A model generated the notes under the pieces. The model ran no database searches. It saw only the letters and a list, made by a program, of their open reading frames with translations, and had not been told where the DNA came from. The position numbers were made by a program, and so were the translations under genes. Of a DNA stretch of 58,579 bases, positions 42,421 through 50,364 are shown piece by piece. The stretch's first letter is position 1. Every line of letters begins with the position of its first letter. Source of the DNA: Bacteroidales bacterium (GTDB lineage: Bacteria > Bacteroidota > Bacteroidia > Bacteroidales > UBA932); the NCBI GenBank assembly GCA_017549145.1, contig JAFYVM010000003.1:1-58579 (forward strand). The letters run 5' to 3'.

Positions 42421-42888
42421 ATGGAATATTTATCAAAACAACGATTTGACGAGTTACTGACTGAGTTGAATTACCTTATCGACGTGGTTTATCCCGAGGT
42501 GAGGGAGAATGTTGCAGAGACTAGTGCCCAGGGGGACCGTAGCGAGAATGCTGGATATCGTGAAGCTAGACGAATCCAGGCCAAGACCATCAGCCGTATC
42601 AAATTCCTGCAGAGGGTTTTGGAAAATTCCAGAGTTATAGATCCGGAGGCTCTTCCGAAAGATCGCGTTTGCCTTCTAAGTACGGTCGAATTCACGAACC
42701 TGGCGACAAATACCCGCATGAAGTTCCAGATAGTCAGCCCTCACGAGATGAACCTTGAAGCTGGCAAGATTTCTCTGAAATCACCGATTGGAGCAGCTCT
42801 AATGGGCAAGAAAGTTGGAGAAATAGCTGAGGCTCAGGTACCGTCCGGAACTCTTCGCCTTAAGATAGAAAGCATCACACTCGACTGA
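42421..42888 (+). CDS. GreA/GreB-family transcription elongation factor
   Basis: The 155-residue product has an N-terminal coiled coil (MEYLSKQRFDELLTELNYL) with the acidic tip SAQGDRSENAGYREARR, matching the GreA QGDLSENAEY tip that enters the RNA polymerase channel to stimulate transcript cleavage. The C-terminal FKBP-like domain has ISLKSPIGAALMGKKVGE, a GreA/B signature. About the usual length. Gre versus GreB-like paralogue cannot be decided, so no symbol is given. The stop lies within the left arm of a terminator hairpin. Confidence 0.9.
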   Translation: MEYLSKQRFDELLTELNYLIDVVYPEVRENVAETSAQGDRSENAGYREARRIQAKTISRIKFLQRVLENSRVIDPEALPKDRVCLLSTVEFTNLATNTRMKFQIVSPHEMNLEAGKISLKSPIGAALMGKKVGEIAEAQVPSGTLRLKIESITLD

Positions 42889-42900
42889 GTGCGATGCTTT
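42869..42900 (+). terminator. hairpin terminator overlapping the end of the Gre gene
   Basis: AAAGCATC at 42869-42876 pairs with GATGCTTT at 42893-42900, with an inner CACTC/GAGTG stem, giving a long nearly continuous hairpin. It includes the stop codon and ends in TTT followed by ATT. It can work in both directions. Confidence 0.75.
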
Positions 42901-42902
42901 AT

Positions 42903-43169
42903 TCAATTGACTCTTCTTAATATATATTCAAAATCGCAATTAAAATATTCATAGGTTGAAAGGTCGGTCATTTGCTGATCTTCATATCGTATGACCCAAG
43001 TGTCTTCTGTAAGTGTGTATGGAAGACTATATTCTCCCACCACGGTCTCTAATGTTGCTGACCATCCATCACCAGCATCTTCAGAGGCTGACTGAAAGAC
43101 CTGTTTCGGTATATATAGTTTACGATCAATAATGGAGTATTGAATGCATCCCGGATATGTGACAAACAT
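42903..43169 (-). CDS. small hypothetical protein, possibly the C-terminal remnant of a longer gene
   Basis: An 88-codon frame from ATG 43169 ends right at the Gre terminator. The product has no signal peptide or recognised domain. The frame stays open upstream for 20 more codons without an ATG before reaching a stop, and the sequence there (KPYHGEKGSIFIS) also looks protein-like. This suggests a gene that has lost its 5' end. It lies in a zone with other broken genes. Whether it is expressed is unclear. Confidence 0.3.
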   Translation of the reverse strand: MFVTYPGCIQYSIIDRKLYIPKQVFQSASEDAGDGWSATLETVVGEYSLPYTLTEDTWVIRYEDQQMTDLSTYEYFNCDFEYILRRVN

Positions 43170-43205
43170 GGAAATGAATATCGAACCCTTCTCTCCATGA
43201 TACGG

Positions 43206-43237
43206 TTTGTGTCTACGAATATTTTAAGTTAAATTTG
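43206..43237 (+). promoter_or_regulatory. strong Bacteroidota promoter for the GH92 gene
   Basis: TTTG at 43206-43209 and TAAATTTG at 43230-43237 are separated by exactly 20 bp, a full consensus TTTG-N20-TAnnTTTG promoter. The ATG follows 27 bp downstream. It is the best promoter match in the window. Confidence 0.75.
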
Positions 43238-43264
43238 TGAGTGAATAATCCTCATTCTTAACGT

Positions 43265-45484
43265 ATGAAAAAAGTCTTTCTGTCATTTATGTTCGCATTG
43301 GCTTTCTGTGCCACTTATGCTGACGACTACACAAAATATGTAAATCCTTTTATTGGTACACAGACCGATGACACAGGTTCGCTAAGTGGAAGTACCTTTC
43401 CAGGTGCAACTATGCCGCAAGGTATGGTTCAGCTCAGCCCAGAAACCGAGAACTACGTAACATGGGATCCTTGCTCAGGCTATGACTATAATAAGAATAC
43501 GATATATGGCTTTACTCATACGCATCTGAGCGGTACCGGTTGTACTGACCTCATTGATGTGAGCTTGATGCCAGTTACTTGGGATGTTACTCCGAACCTA
43601 TTGCAGGCTGGCGACTTTGGCCAGACTTATAGTCATGAGGCTGAGGCGGCAAAGCCAGGTTATTATATGGTGCATTTGCAGGAAAGTGGTGTCAAAGTTG
43701 AGCTTTCTGCTACAGTGCGTACTGGAATTCACCGCTACAACTTTCCAAAAGGAAAGCTGCAGACTGTAGTGCTCGACCTTAACCGAAGCACCTATAGGGG
43801 AGACGCTTACTATACAGGAAAACGTGCCTATGATATTATTCAAAGTCAGATCCGCATTGTGGACGACTATACTATTGAGGGTTATCGCATCATTACAGGT
43901 TGGGCCAAGATGCGCAAAGTGTATTTTCGTGCAGAGTTCTCACGTCCTTTCAAGTCTTATATGTTGATGGATGGTGGCCGCAATGTCGGAAAGAGCGATG
44001 TGGTCAACGGAAGAGCTTTGCGTGGCGCACTCACTTTTGATGCTGACGAAAGTCAGGAACTCACCGTAAAGGTGGCTATCTCTCCAGTTGATAGTGAAGG
44101 CGCACGCCTCAATATGAAAGCAGAAGCTTCTAGCTGGAATTTTGACTACTACGTGCAAGCAGCACACGATATATGGCAGAAGGAATTGGCATGCATTGAC
44201 ATTGAGGGTACAGACGAACAGAAAACAATTTTCTACACAGGACTCTACCATGTGCTAATGCAGCCAAATACTATGAGTGATGTGGACGGTCGCTATATGA
44301 CCACTAATTACGAAATCAAGCAGATGCCGGAGGGACAGGTGTATCACAGCACATTCAGCTTGTGGGATACATTCCGCGCTGCACATCCTCTATATACACT
44401 CATTGCACCGGATGTGGCCGCTCAGTTCGTACGCGACATGCTGTTACATCATGATACATACGGCTATCTGCCTATCTGGGACCTCTGGGGCCAGGAAAAC
44501 TACTGTATGATAGGAAACCACGCCATTCCAGTGATTTCTGATGCTATTTTTGCTGAAATACCTGGCATTGATGTAGAAAAGGCTTATAAGGCAATGGTAG
44601 AAAGCAGTACACGCAGCCACCGTAACTCGCCGTTCGAGGTATGGGAAGAGTATGGATACATGCCACAGAACCTGCAGAAAATGAGTGTGAGCATTACTCT
44701 TGAACAGGCTTTCGATGACTGGTGCGTAGCTGCCGTAGCAAAGAAGCTTGGCAAGACAGAAGATTATGAACGTTTCCACAAGCGTAGCGAATCATACCGC
44801 AACCTCTTCCATGAGGAGTCTGGTTTCTTCCGTCCAAAGGACGATAAGGGCGAATGGGTTGAGCCTTTTGATCCCCTCAGCTACGAAGAACCTTGCTTCA
44901 TTGAAGGAAATGCCTGGCAGTATATGTGGTTCGTACCTCATAACCCTCAGGGTATGATTGACCTGTTTGGTGGCTCGGAGGGCTTCATCAAGAAACTTGA
45001 CGAAAACTTTACCCTCACTGCGACCAGTGGAGAGCGCAATGGTAATGCCAGCGGATTCATAGGGCAGTACGCACATGGCAACGAGCCAAGCCATCATACC
45101 GTATACTTCTACAACTTTGCAGGAAAGCCTTCACGCACACAGGAACTTGTGGATCAGGTACGCAGAAGCTTCTATAACGCCACTCCATGCGGATATGCAG
45201 GTAACGATGACTGTGGACAGATGTCTGCATGGTATATTTTCTCAGCCCTCGGCTTCTATCCATTCAATGCCGGTTCTGCAGAATATGTAATCGGTACGCC
45301 GCTCTACACTAAAGCAACCCTCCACTTGGCTGACGGAAAGGACTTTGTCATAACTGCACCAAACAAGACTGACGAGCGCATTCATGTGAAGAAGGTGAAA
45401 CTCAACGGTAAGACCATTACGGATTATAAACTCACTCACCAGCAGATTATGGAAGGTGGTACCCTCGACTTCCAGATGAAGTAG
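43265..45484 (+). CDS. GH92 family alpha-mannosidase
   Basis: The 739-residue secreted glycosidase has a signal peptide ending about ATYA. It starts with the GH92 hallmark YVNPFIGTQTDD and FPGATMPQGMVQLSPET, followed by YGFTHTHLSGTGC. Later signatures include SLWDTFRAAHPLYTL, NGNASGFIGQYAHGNEPSHH and GNDDCGQMSAWYIFSALGFY, the calcium and active-site loops. GH92 enzymes are calcium-dependent exo-alpha-mannosidases acting on N-glycans or yeast mannan. It has its own promoter and is separated from the glycan operon by the Gre gene, so it may be regulated independently. Confidence 0.94.
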   Translation: MKKVFLSFMFALAFCATYADDYTKYVNPFIGTQTDDTGSLSGSTFPGATMPQGMVQLSPETENYVTWDPCSGYDYNKNTIYGFTHTHLSGTGCTDLIDVSLMPVTWDVTPNLLQAGDFGQTYSHEAEAAKPGYYMVHLQESGVKVELSATVRTGIHRYNFPKGKLQTVVLDLNRSTYRGDAYYTGKRAYDIIQSQIRIVDDYTIEGYRIITGWAKMRKVYFRAEFSRPFKSYMLMDGGRNVGKSDVVNGRALRGALTFDADESQELTVKVAISPVDSEGARLNMKAEASSWNFDYYVQAAHDIWQKELACIDIEGTDEQKTIFYTGLYHVLMQPNTMSDVDGRYMTTNYEIKQMPEGQVYHSTFSLWDTFRAAHPLYTLIAPDVAAQFVRDMLLHHDTYGYLPIWDLWGQENYCMIGNHAIPVISDAIFAEIPGIDVEKAYKAMVESSTRSHRNSPFEVWEEYGYMPQNLQKMSVSITLEQAFDDWCVAAVAKKLGKTEDYERFHKRSESYRNLFHEESGFFRPKDDKGEWVEPFDPLSYEEPCFIEGNAWQYMWFVPHNPQGMIDLFGGSEGFIKKLDENFTLTATSGERNGNASGFIGQYAHGNEPSHHTVYFYNFAGKPSRTQELVDQVRRSFYNATPCGYAGNDDCGQMSAWYIFSALGFYPFNAGSAEYVIGTPLYTKATLHLADGKDFVITAPNKTDERIHVKKVKLNGKTITDYKLTHQQIMEGGTLDFQMK

Positions 45485-45491
45485 GGTAATC

Positions 45492-45836
45492 TTACATATT
45501 AGAAATAGCTAATGTATCTCTTCCTGCCTGAGTCATCAGGCCACGGTTTTCAAGATCTTGGCATCTCTGCTTATTAAGCTCTGTCCAGTGACTTTTCTTC
45601 CTTCTGGGAGATAGTCTCTGGGCAAGTCTTCCATCCGGGAGCCTTTTAAGGGTACTGTCAATCCATCCGAAGCAGAGAGCTTCTTCCACAACGTCAATAT
45701 AGGGGAGGATTCCTGGTGGGGGAGTCTTGCTCCTGCTCATGACCACCCAGCATTCCTTCTCTTTGGCGTGATTTTCCTGCAACCACGCTCTAAGTTGTGA
45801 GCGCTCTGAGAATTCTAATAGCAGCGTGATTTCCAT
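45492..45836 (-). CDS. YdeI/OmpD-associated family protein, C-terminally truncated
   Basis: The 114 residues match the N-terminal half of the YdeI family: RAWLQENHAKEKECWVVMS, VEEALCFGWIDSTLKRL, AQRLSPRRKKSHWTELNK and the end LMTQAGRDT. Normal members are about 190 residues and continue with a helical C-terminal half, which is missing here. The frame stops 8 bp before the end of the convergent GH92 gene. The loss of the second half points to a truncation, so function is doubtful. Family members have been linked to resistance to cationic peptides or bacteriocins in some bacteria, from general knowledge. Confidence 0.65.
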   Translation of the reverse strand: MEITLLLEFSERSQLRAWLQENHAKEKECWVVMSRSKTPPPGILPYIDVVEEALCFGWIDSTLKRLPDGRLAQRLSPRRKKSHWTELNKQRCQDLENRGLMTQAGRDTLAISNM

Positions 45837-45872
45837 GGTCTATTAAATTTACCAGGATAAATTTAGGCAAAT

Positions 45873-46265
45873 CTACCTCAGTTTGCCAAGAAATATCCCA
45901 TCCAAAAGAGCTAAGTCTGCCGGTAGCCATTGTACAGAATTGAGCGTCTCCTTGGTGAGCCAAGCAGACGCTTCATGCTCATTAAGATGCATTGATTCGG
46001 AATTCAGCGAGCAAATGTAGCAATGCATGGTCAGATGAAAACTAGGGTAGTCCCATTCTACTGTTTCTAGCAGATCGCCAACGGAAATATCAGCATCAAG
46101 CTCCTCCTTGATTTCGCGTACTAATGCAGCTCGTGGCTCTTCGTCTGGCTCTATCTTACCACCAGGGAATTCCCACCAACCCTTCCAATCGCCATATCCA
46201 CGCTGAGTCGCGAAGACTTTCCCTTCCTTTATGATTATTGCGGCTACTACTTCTATTGTCTTCAT
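45873..46265 (-). CDS. Nudix hydrolase, MutT-like (8-oxo-dGTP pyrophosphatase)
   Basis: The product has about 130 residues. The Nudix box GGKIEPDEEPRAALVREIKEEL matches Gx5Ex7REUxEExGU, with the glycine near the end replaced by Asp-Ala (ELDADISV). WWEFPGGKIE and the start IEVVAAIIIKEGKVFATQRG are typical of MutT-type enzymes that clean oxidised dGTP. The ATG at 46265 (MKTIEV) gives the family-typical start; ATG 46277 is possible. A stand-alone gene. Confidence 0.87.
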   Translation of the reverse strand: MKTIEVVAAIIIKEGKVFATQRGYGDWKGWWEFPGGKIEPDEEPRAALVREIKEELDADISVGDLLETVEWDYPSFHLTMHCYICSLNSESMHLNEHEASAWLTKETLNSVQWLPADLALLDGIFLGKLR

Positions 46266-46360
46266 TATGCATTTCATTTAGCACGATAAAGTTAATAAAA
46301 GTAATATAATACTCGACTTTACTCCATTGGAATCTGAATAAGTACGAGTCAAGAGAAAAA

Positions 46361-47365
46361 TTAATTTTTTTCAGATTTTAGGGTGATGACTGTAACTTCT
46401 GGGTTGACTCCTATGCGGAATGGGGCAGTGCAGCCTAGGCCGACATTGATGTATAATGTCTGATCTCCGTTGTCATACCTGCCTGCAATCTCATTGAATG
46501 ACCATTTGGCGGGAGTCCAACCGAATATCTTGATCTGTGCGCTATGAGTGTGTCCGGACAGAGTAAGAGGAATATCTGTATCTGGCAGAACCTCTGCTTT
46601 CCAGTGGCTCGGGTCATGTGTGAGCAGGATTCGGAATCCGTCAGTTCCCTTCATCGCTTTCTTCAGATCGCCTCGATGAATGGTAGGGAAGCCTTGGTTG
46701 TTGTAGTTGGCATTGTCTACACCCAGGAAGGTGATCTTTGAGCCATCTTTAGCCTCTACTACAGCGTTTTCGTTCCTGAGAAGATTCCATCCGAGGATCT
46801 TTTCCTGGTATTCAGCGAGCTCCTCTACGGCTTTCTCTCTGTTATAGTTCTGCTTGAACCCGTAGATCATAAAGTCGTGATTTCCAAGTACTGAGAGGAC
46901 TCCGTGAGCGGCGGATATCTTTCTTAGGATATCCGTGTAAGGTTCAGCCTCGCTTCTTCCGATAGTGACCATGTCGCCGGTAAAGCAGACTAGGTCTGGA
47001 CAATGCTTATTTATCTCTTCGATAAATGTATTGAGGCGCTCAGGTGAGTCATCGAAAGTGGAAAGATGCAGGTCAGAAATATGCACAATCTTGAATCCGT
47101 CAAAGGCCTCGGGTATATCCTTATTAGTATATTCAAGCGCTACAGACTCTACTTCCCATCTTCCCCAGAAATATCCATATGCCAATAAACTCCAGAATAA
47201 CGTAGCAATAGTAAGCGCTGCTATTCCGAAATATTTATAGCTGAGACCAACTCCTGCAATCTTACAACCCACCCATCCTAAAAACCAGAGGATGTGAGGA
47301 ATCAGCGCCAGGATGAGTCCGGCTATTATGCATAGAATAATCAACATACTTCGATGGCTGTTCAT
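46361..47365 (-). CDS. membrane-anchored metallophosphoesterase (YkuE/YaeI-like)
   Basis: The 334-residue protein has two N-terminal transmembrane segments (about 7-30 and 45-68) and a calcineurin-type domain with ligands in order: HISDLHLSTF, FTGDMVTIG, LGNHDFM, THDPSHW and LSGHTHSAQ. It resembles the UDP-2,3-diacylglucosamine/YkuE group of membrane phosphoesterases; the substrate is unknown. It starts 4 bp after the threonine aldolase stop, so the two form an operon. Confidence 0.87.
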   Translation of the reverse strand: MNSHRSMLIILCIIAGLILALIPHILWFLGWVGCKIAGVGLSYKYFGIAALTIATLFWSLLAYGYFWGRWEVESVALEYTNKDIPEAFDGFKIVHISDLHLSTFDDSPERLNTFIEEINKHCPDLVCFTGDMVTIGRSEAEPYTDILRKISAAHGVLSVLGNHDFMIYGFKQNYNREKAVEELAEYQEKILGWNLLRNENAVVEAKDGSKITFLGVDNANYNNQGFPTIHRGDLKKAMKGTDGFRILLTHDPSHWKAEVLPDTDIPLTLSGHTHSAQIKIFGWTPAKWSFNEIAGRYDNGDQTLYINVGLGCTAPFRIGVNPEVTVITLKSEKN

Positions 47366-47369
47366 GATA

Positions 47370-48401
47370 TTACTGATTGATATACTCTATCAGTTTATCA
47401 ATTTCAGCATCAGTGGTTGTCCATCCTGTTACGAAACGCACGACGCTTTCTGTTTCTCCTCGCGGTCCCCACATCTCGAAGCTGACATTTTCCTTCAACT
47501 TGTCAACCACATCGTTTGGCAGTCTGAAGAACTGCTGATTGGTAGGGGAGTCTACCTCTACGGTGTATCCTTTTGCAACAAATGCTTCTTTTAGGCGAAC
47601 GGCCTTCTGGACTACTTCACGTGAGATTTCATAATACAATCCGTCAGTAAAAAGTGATTCGAACTGAACTCCTAGCAACCTGCCTTTAGCCATCAGTGCT
47701 CCATGCTGCTTGATGAGTGGCACTGGATGCTTCAGCAAGTCCGGATTAGTGATCACGACTGCCTCTCCGAAGAGTGCTCCGACTTTGGTACCACCAATAT
47801 AGAATACATCACTAAGTCTTGCAATGTCAGCAAGAGTAACATCATTTTCCTTAGCAACAAGACCATATCCTAGACGAGCTCCGTCAATGAATAGGGGAAT
47901 CCCTGCACCATGACACGCTTCGCTCAAATCCTCCAATTCCTTCAAGGAGTATAAGGTACCATATTCAGTCGGGAAAGATATATACAGCATTCCAGGAGCA
48001 ACCATATGCTCGTATGTGTCATCGCTATAGAAGTTGGATATAAAGTTTCTGACATCTTCAGCCTTCACCTTGCCGCCATGTGATGGTAATGTGAGGACTT
48101 TATGCCCTGTAGCCTCTATGGCTCCGGATTCATGCACATTTATATGACCGCTTTCTGCTGCAAGAACTCCCTCATGACGTTCCAGTACTCCATCAATTAC
48201 AGTGGAATTTGTCTGTGTGCCTCCCACAAGAAAATACACCCTCGCATCTGGAGCAGAACAAGCCTGCTTCACAAGTTCCTTTGCCCTTAGGGTATAATGG
48301 TCGCTACCATATCCAATAGTCTGCTCTGCATTTGTCTGCACGAGTCTCTCCATCACTTTGGGATGGGCTCCTGCCATGTAGTCTGTGTCGAAGTATATCA
48401 T
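47370..48401 (-). CDS. ltaE: low-specificity L-threonine aldolase (PLP)
   Basis: The 343-residue fold-type I PLP enzyme splits L-threonine or allo-threonine to glycine and acetaldehyde. Seen are TNAEQTIGYGSDHYT near the start, HINVHESGAIEATGHKV, LFIDGARLGYGL (PLP-binding Asp) and the lysine in YIGGTKVGALFGEAV (Lys206). Length is normal. It may connect to the threonine branch made by thrA elsewhere in the window but is not in that operon. It is upstream of a metallophosphoesterase gene (4 bp). Confidence 0.9.
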   Translation of the reverse strand: MIYFDTDYMAGAHPKVMERLVQTNAEQTIGYGSDHYTLRAKELVKQACSAPDARVYFLVGGTQTNSTVIDGVLERHEGVLAAESGHINVHESGAIEATGHKVLTLPSHGGKVKAEDVRNFISNFYSDDTYEHMVAPGMLYISFPTEYGTLYSLKELEDLSEACHGAGIPLFIDGARLGYGLVAKENDVTLADIARLSDVFYIGGTKVGALFGEAVVITNPDLLKHPVPLIKQHGALMAKGRLLGVQFESLFTDGLYYEISREVVQKAVRLKEAFVAKGYTVEVDSPTNQQFFRLPNDVVDKLKENVSFEMWGPRGETESVVRFVTGWTTTDAEIDKLIEYINQ

Positions 48402-48471
48402 AATTTATTATTGTCTAAACTTATATTCTGGTCGTTATATGGAAGCATTGTTGCTTTACTTCTGCGAAAAT

Positions 48472-48479
48472 ACAAAGAT
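48472..48479 (-). promoter_or_regulatory. possible -7 box for the threonine aldolase operon
   Basis: The minus strand reads TATCTTTG, an exact TAnnTTTG match, 71 bp upstream of the start codon. No convincing -33 box; a second weaker TAAGTTTA lies closer to the gene. Confidence 0.35.
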
Positions 48480-48482
48480 ATG

Positions 48483-49184
48483 TTAATCAAGGTTAATAAC
48501 CATATGTTTCATAGGGTGTCCAAAGAACTCTTTATTATCAAGAGCACTGAATCCTAGTCGTGTATATAGGGCTTCTGCCTGTGGCTTATCTTCATCTACT
48601 ATAAGTCCTACCGTTTTCAGCCCAAGAGATCTGGCTCGTTCTATTTGAGCTGCAAAAAGCTTGGATGCAATGCCTCTGCCTCTGTATCCCTCAAGCACTC
48701 CCACCGAGTCAATGTAAAATTCACCGGCTTCAGTTTCTTTTAGATGCGCAAACATAGAATCTTTGCCTAAGATGTCAACAATCGGTTGCTTTAATCTTTG
48801 ATAGTCGGCTCCATTATATGCACACATTGCTCCGACAATCTTTCCGTCAGCTACAGCAATGTAAGTGTTCTCATAGCTATAGATTGTCTGCTCGCTTTTG
48901 GCAATCTGTGTTATGAATTTATGAAGCTGCTTATGGGAAATATTTATGTCTTTCAATATGTCTTCCACTGGCCACGCAAGCATGAAAAGCTTAGCAATCT
49001 TTGAAGCATTTTTCTTCTGTGCCTTTCTTATAACTAACTCTTTTATTATCTTTTTGTGTCCACCTACCATATTGCGGATCCTCACAAAAACTCTCCTAAG
49101 CCTAGATATAACCTTTTCTCTGATTTTTCTAGGAAGGAGGTGAAGTGCGATAATAAGGAGGATAGTAAGAATACTTATTATCAT
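48483..49184 (-). CDS. membrane-anchored GNAT N-acetyltransferase
   Basis: The 233-residue protein has an N-terminal transmembrane helix (about 2-17, IISILTILLIIALHLL) and a very basic Lys/Arg linker (about 18-55), placing the enzyme on the cytoplasmic face. The GNAT domain (about 50-230) has the SVGVLEGYRGRGIASKLF acetyl-CoA loop (RGRGIA is the canonical Q/RxxGxG/A) and the end EALYTRLGFSALDNKEF. The substrate is unknown. A membrane-tethered GNAT is uncommon. Confidence 0.85.
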   Translation of the reverse strand: MIISILTILLIIALHLLPRKIREKVISRLRRVFVRIRNMVGGHKKIIKELVIRKAQKKNASKIAKLFMLAWPVEDILKDINISHKQLHKFITQIAKSEQTIYSYENTYIAVADGKIVGAMCAYNGADYQRLKQPIVDILGKDSMFAHLKETEAGEFYIDSVGVLEGYRGRGIASKLFAAQIERARSLGLKTVGLIVDEDKPQAEALYTRLGFSALDNKEFFGHPMKHMVINLD

Positions 49185-49391
49185 AAAATACAGATATTTT
49201 AAGTTAAATCGATTTCAGATATAATGAATCTGGACATGCGTCGCATGTCCACTTGATTTCTATGAATTCGCCTTCAGAAGCTGACTTTCTGTCAGTTGAA
49301 AGCGTCAGTTTGTTCTTCATCGATTGGTTTAGTTGTTTATATTATATGTGTGCAATTCTCTTGCCAAACAAACTATATCATGATATAACAA

Positions 49392-49423
49392 AAAAAGTCT
49401 TAGAGCATTCTCTAAGACTTTTT
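49392..49423 (-). terminator. rho-independent terminator of tRNA-Thr
   Basis: A perfect 14-bp stem (49392-49405 against 49410-49423) has a 4-nt loop. On the minus strand it directly follows the tRNA 3' end and runs into a T-rich tract. Confidence 0.88.
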
Positions 49424-49424
49424 G

Positions 49425-49498
49425 AGCCGATGGAGGGAATCGAACCCACGACCCCGAGATTACAAATCACGTGCTCTGGCCAACTGAGCTACATCGGC
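49425..49498 (-). tRNA. tRNA-Thr (anticodon TGT)
   Basis: The minus strand begins GCCGATGTAGCTCAGTTGG and ends in the acceptor complement CATCGGC plus discriminator T. The D-arm GCTC/GAGC, an anticodon stem with loop TTTGTAA and a T-arm GTGGGTTCGAATCCC are all intact. Anticodon TGT reads ACA threonine codons. No CCA is encoded. A TATATTTG promoter lies upstream and a perfect terminator downstream. Confidence 0.95.
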
Positions 49499-49525
49499 AA
49501 AATGTTGCCTTTTCAAAAGGGAGTG

Positions 49526-49554
49526 CAAATATAGTAATTTTGATTAAAATACAA
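49526..49554 (-). promoter_or_regulatory. promoter for tRNA-Thr
   Basis: On the minus strand TTG (49554-49552) is followed 18 bp later by TATATTTG (49533-49526), a good Bacteroidota promoter, about 28 bp upstream of the tRNA 5' end. Confidence 0.6.
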
Positions 49555-49586
49555 TACGTCGGATATAAATTTATAATTCAAAGTTG

Positions 49587-49594
49587 TATTTTTG
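49587..49594 (+). promoter_or_regulatory. -7 promoter box for the TSCPD gene
   Basis: TATTTTTG matches TAnnTTTG and lies 38 bp upstream of the ATG at 49633, in an AT-rich leader. Confidence 0.45.
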
Positions 49595-49632
49595 TATAAT
49601 CAAACATTACATAATATTAATTAATAACGGAT

Positions 49633-49917
49633 ATGAAGATAATTAACGATACATATAAAGACTCAGTAAGGTATTTGGTTGCGCAGACAGAAGGTGTGTG
49701 CTCAAAGGCAATTGAACTGCTTATTGAGGGAGATACTATTCTTGATGTGGCATTCCATGGCGGATGCAGCGGTAACCTGAAAGGCATTGCTGCATTGGCA
49801 AAAGGAAATAAAATTTCTGATGTGCAGCAGAGACTTCAAGGTATCACTTGTGGCCCTAAGAATACATCATGTCCGGATCAGTTCGCACAACTACTATCAG
49901 CATTACTGAATAATTAG
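49633..49917 (+). CDS. TIGR03905-type TSCPD-domain protein
   Basis: The 94-residue protein matches the small TSCPD family (related to a C-terminal domain of ribonucleotide reductases). Characteristic are the N-terminal YLVAQTEGVCSKAIELLIEGD, the central VAFHGGCSGNLKGI, ITCGPKNTSCPDQFA with the eponymous T/SCPD, and conserved cysteines that could bind a metal. Molecular role unknown. Full family length; a single-gene unit. Confidence 0.85.
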   Translation: MKIINDTYKDSVRYLVAQTEGVCSKAIELLIEGDTILDVAFHGGCSGNLKGIAALAKGNKISDVQQRLQGITCGPKNTSCPDQFAQLLSALLNN

Positions 49918-49938
49918 GGTCTTCATTTAGTAAGCGCC

Positions 49939-50271
49939 CTAAAAATAATATCCTAGACTGAAATAAAGATTAACCTTCTTTGAGATATTAGATGAACTGA
50001 CATCAAAACTCAAAGGGCCTAATTTCGTGTCGATAGAATATCGTAGATCTGCGCCCCACCAGTTTGATGCATTGTAGTCATAAAGGTCGCCCCACAGAAG
50101 TTCTTCAGAACACTTAAAGAAATTTTTCATATCGACACTCGAGCGGGCATAGTTGACCATTGCTGTAAGATATTTGGGACGTGTTCTGACAGATGTTGAG
50201 TCTTGACTATATGATGTTATAGAGGTTGTAAATAGCAATAATGCACACAAACCCTTAATCAATGTTTTCAT
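49939..50271 (-). CDS. short outer-membrane protein, apparent internal-deletion form of a patatin-like protein
   Basis: The 110-residue product has a signal peptide ending TSYSQ, then DSTSVRTRPK, a short joint, and a C-terminal barrel end (WWGADLRYSIDTKLG and final SLGYYF). In Bacteroidota patatin-like phospholipase/barrel proteins of about 700 or more residues, RPK directly precedes the GGGAKG loop, and a similar strand pair closes the barrel. This looks like the two ends of such a protein joined in frame, with the catalytic domain gone. It could be a pseudogene or a small real protein. Family recall only. Confidence 0.5.
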   Translation of the reverse strand: MKTLIKGLCALLLFTTSITSYSQDSTSVRTRPKYLTAMVNYARSSVDMKNFFKCSEELLWGDLYDYNASNWWGADLRYSIDTKLGPLSFDVSSSNISKKVNLYFSLGYYF

Positions 50272-50301
50272 TGGGAGGTTATATGTTTAAGGGGACTGAG
50301 C

Positions 50302-50335
50302 TAAAAAAGATCCACTCGTTGGAAACGGGTGGACC
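50302..50335 (-). terminator. rho-independent terminator of the glpK-glpF operon
   Basis: Stem 50309-50320 with 50324-50335 has 12 bp with one mismatch and one G-U pair, a 3-nt loop and, on the minus strand, a run of T (50302-50308). It lies 29 bp downstream of the glpF stop. Confidence 0.78.
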
Positions 50336-50364
50336 TCTTCGTCTTTACTTATCTTATTGTAGAA

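Noticed and set aside
46342-46355. The 14-mer GTACGAGTCAAGAG also present at about 57839-57852
   Set aside because: In a 58-kb window several 14-bp matches are expected by chance, and the two sites have no common context.
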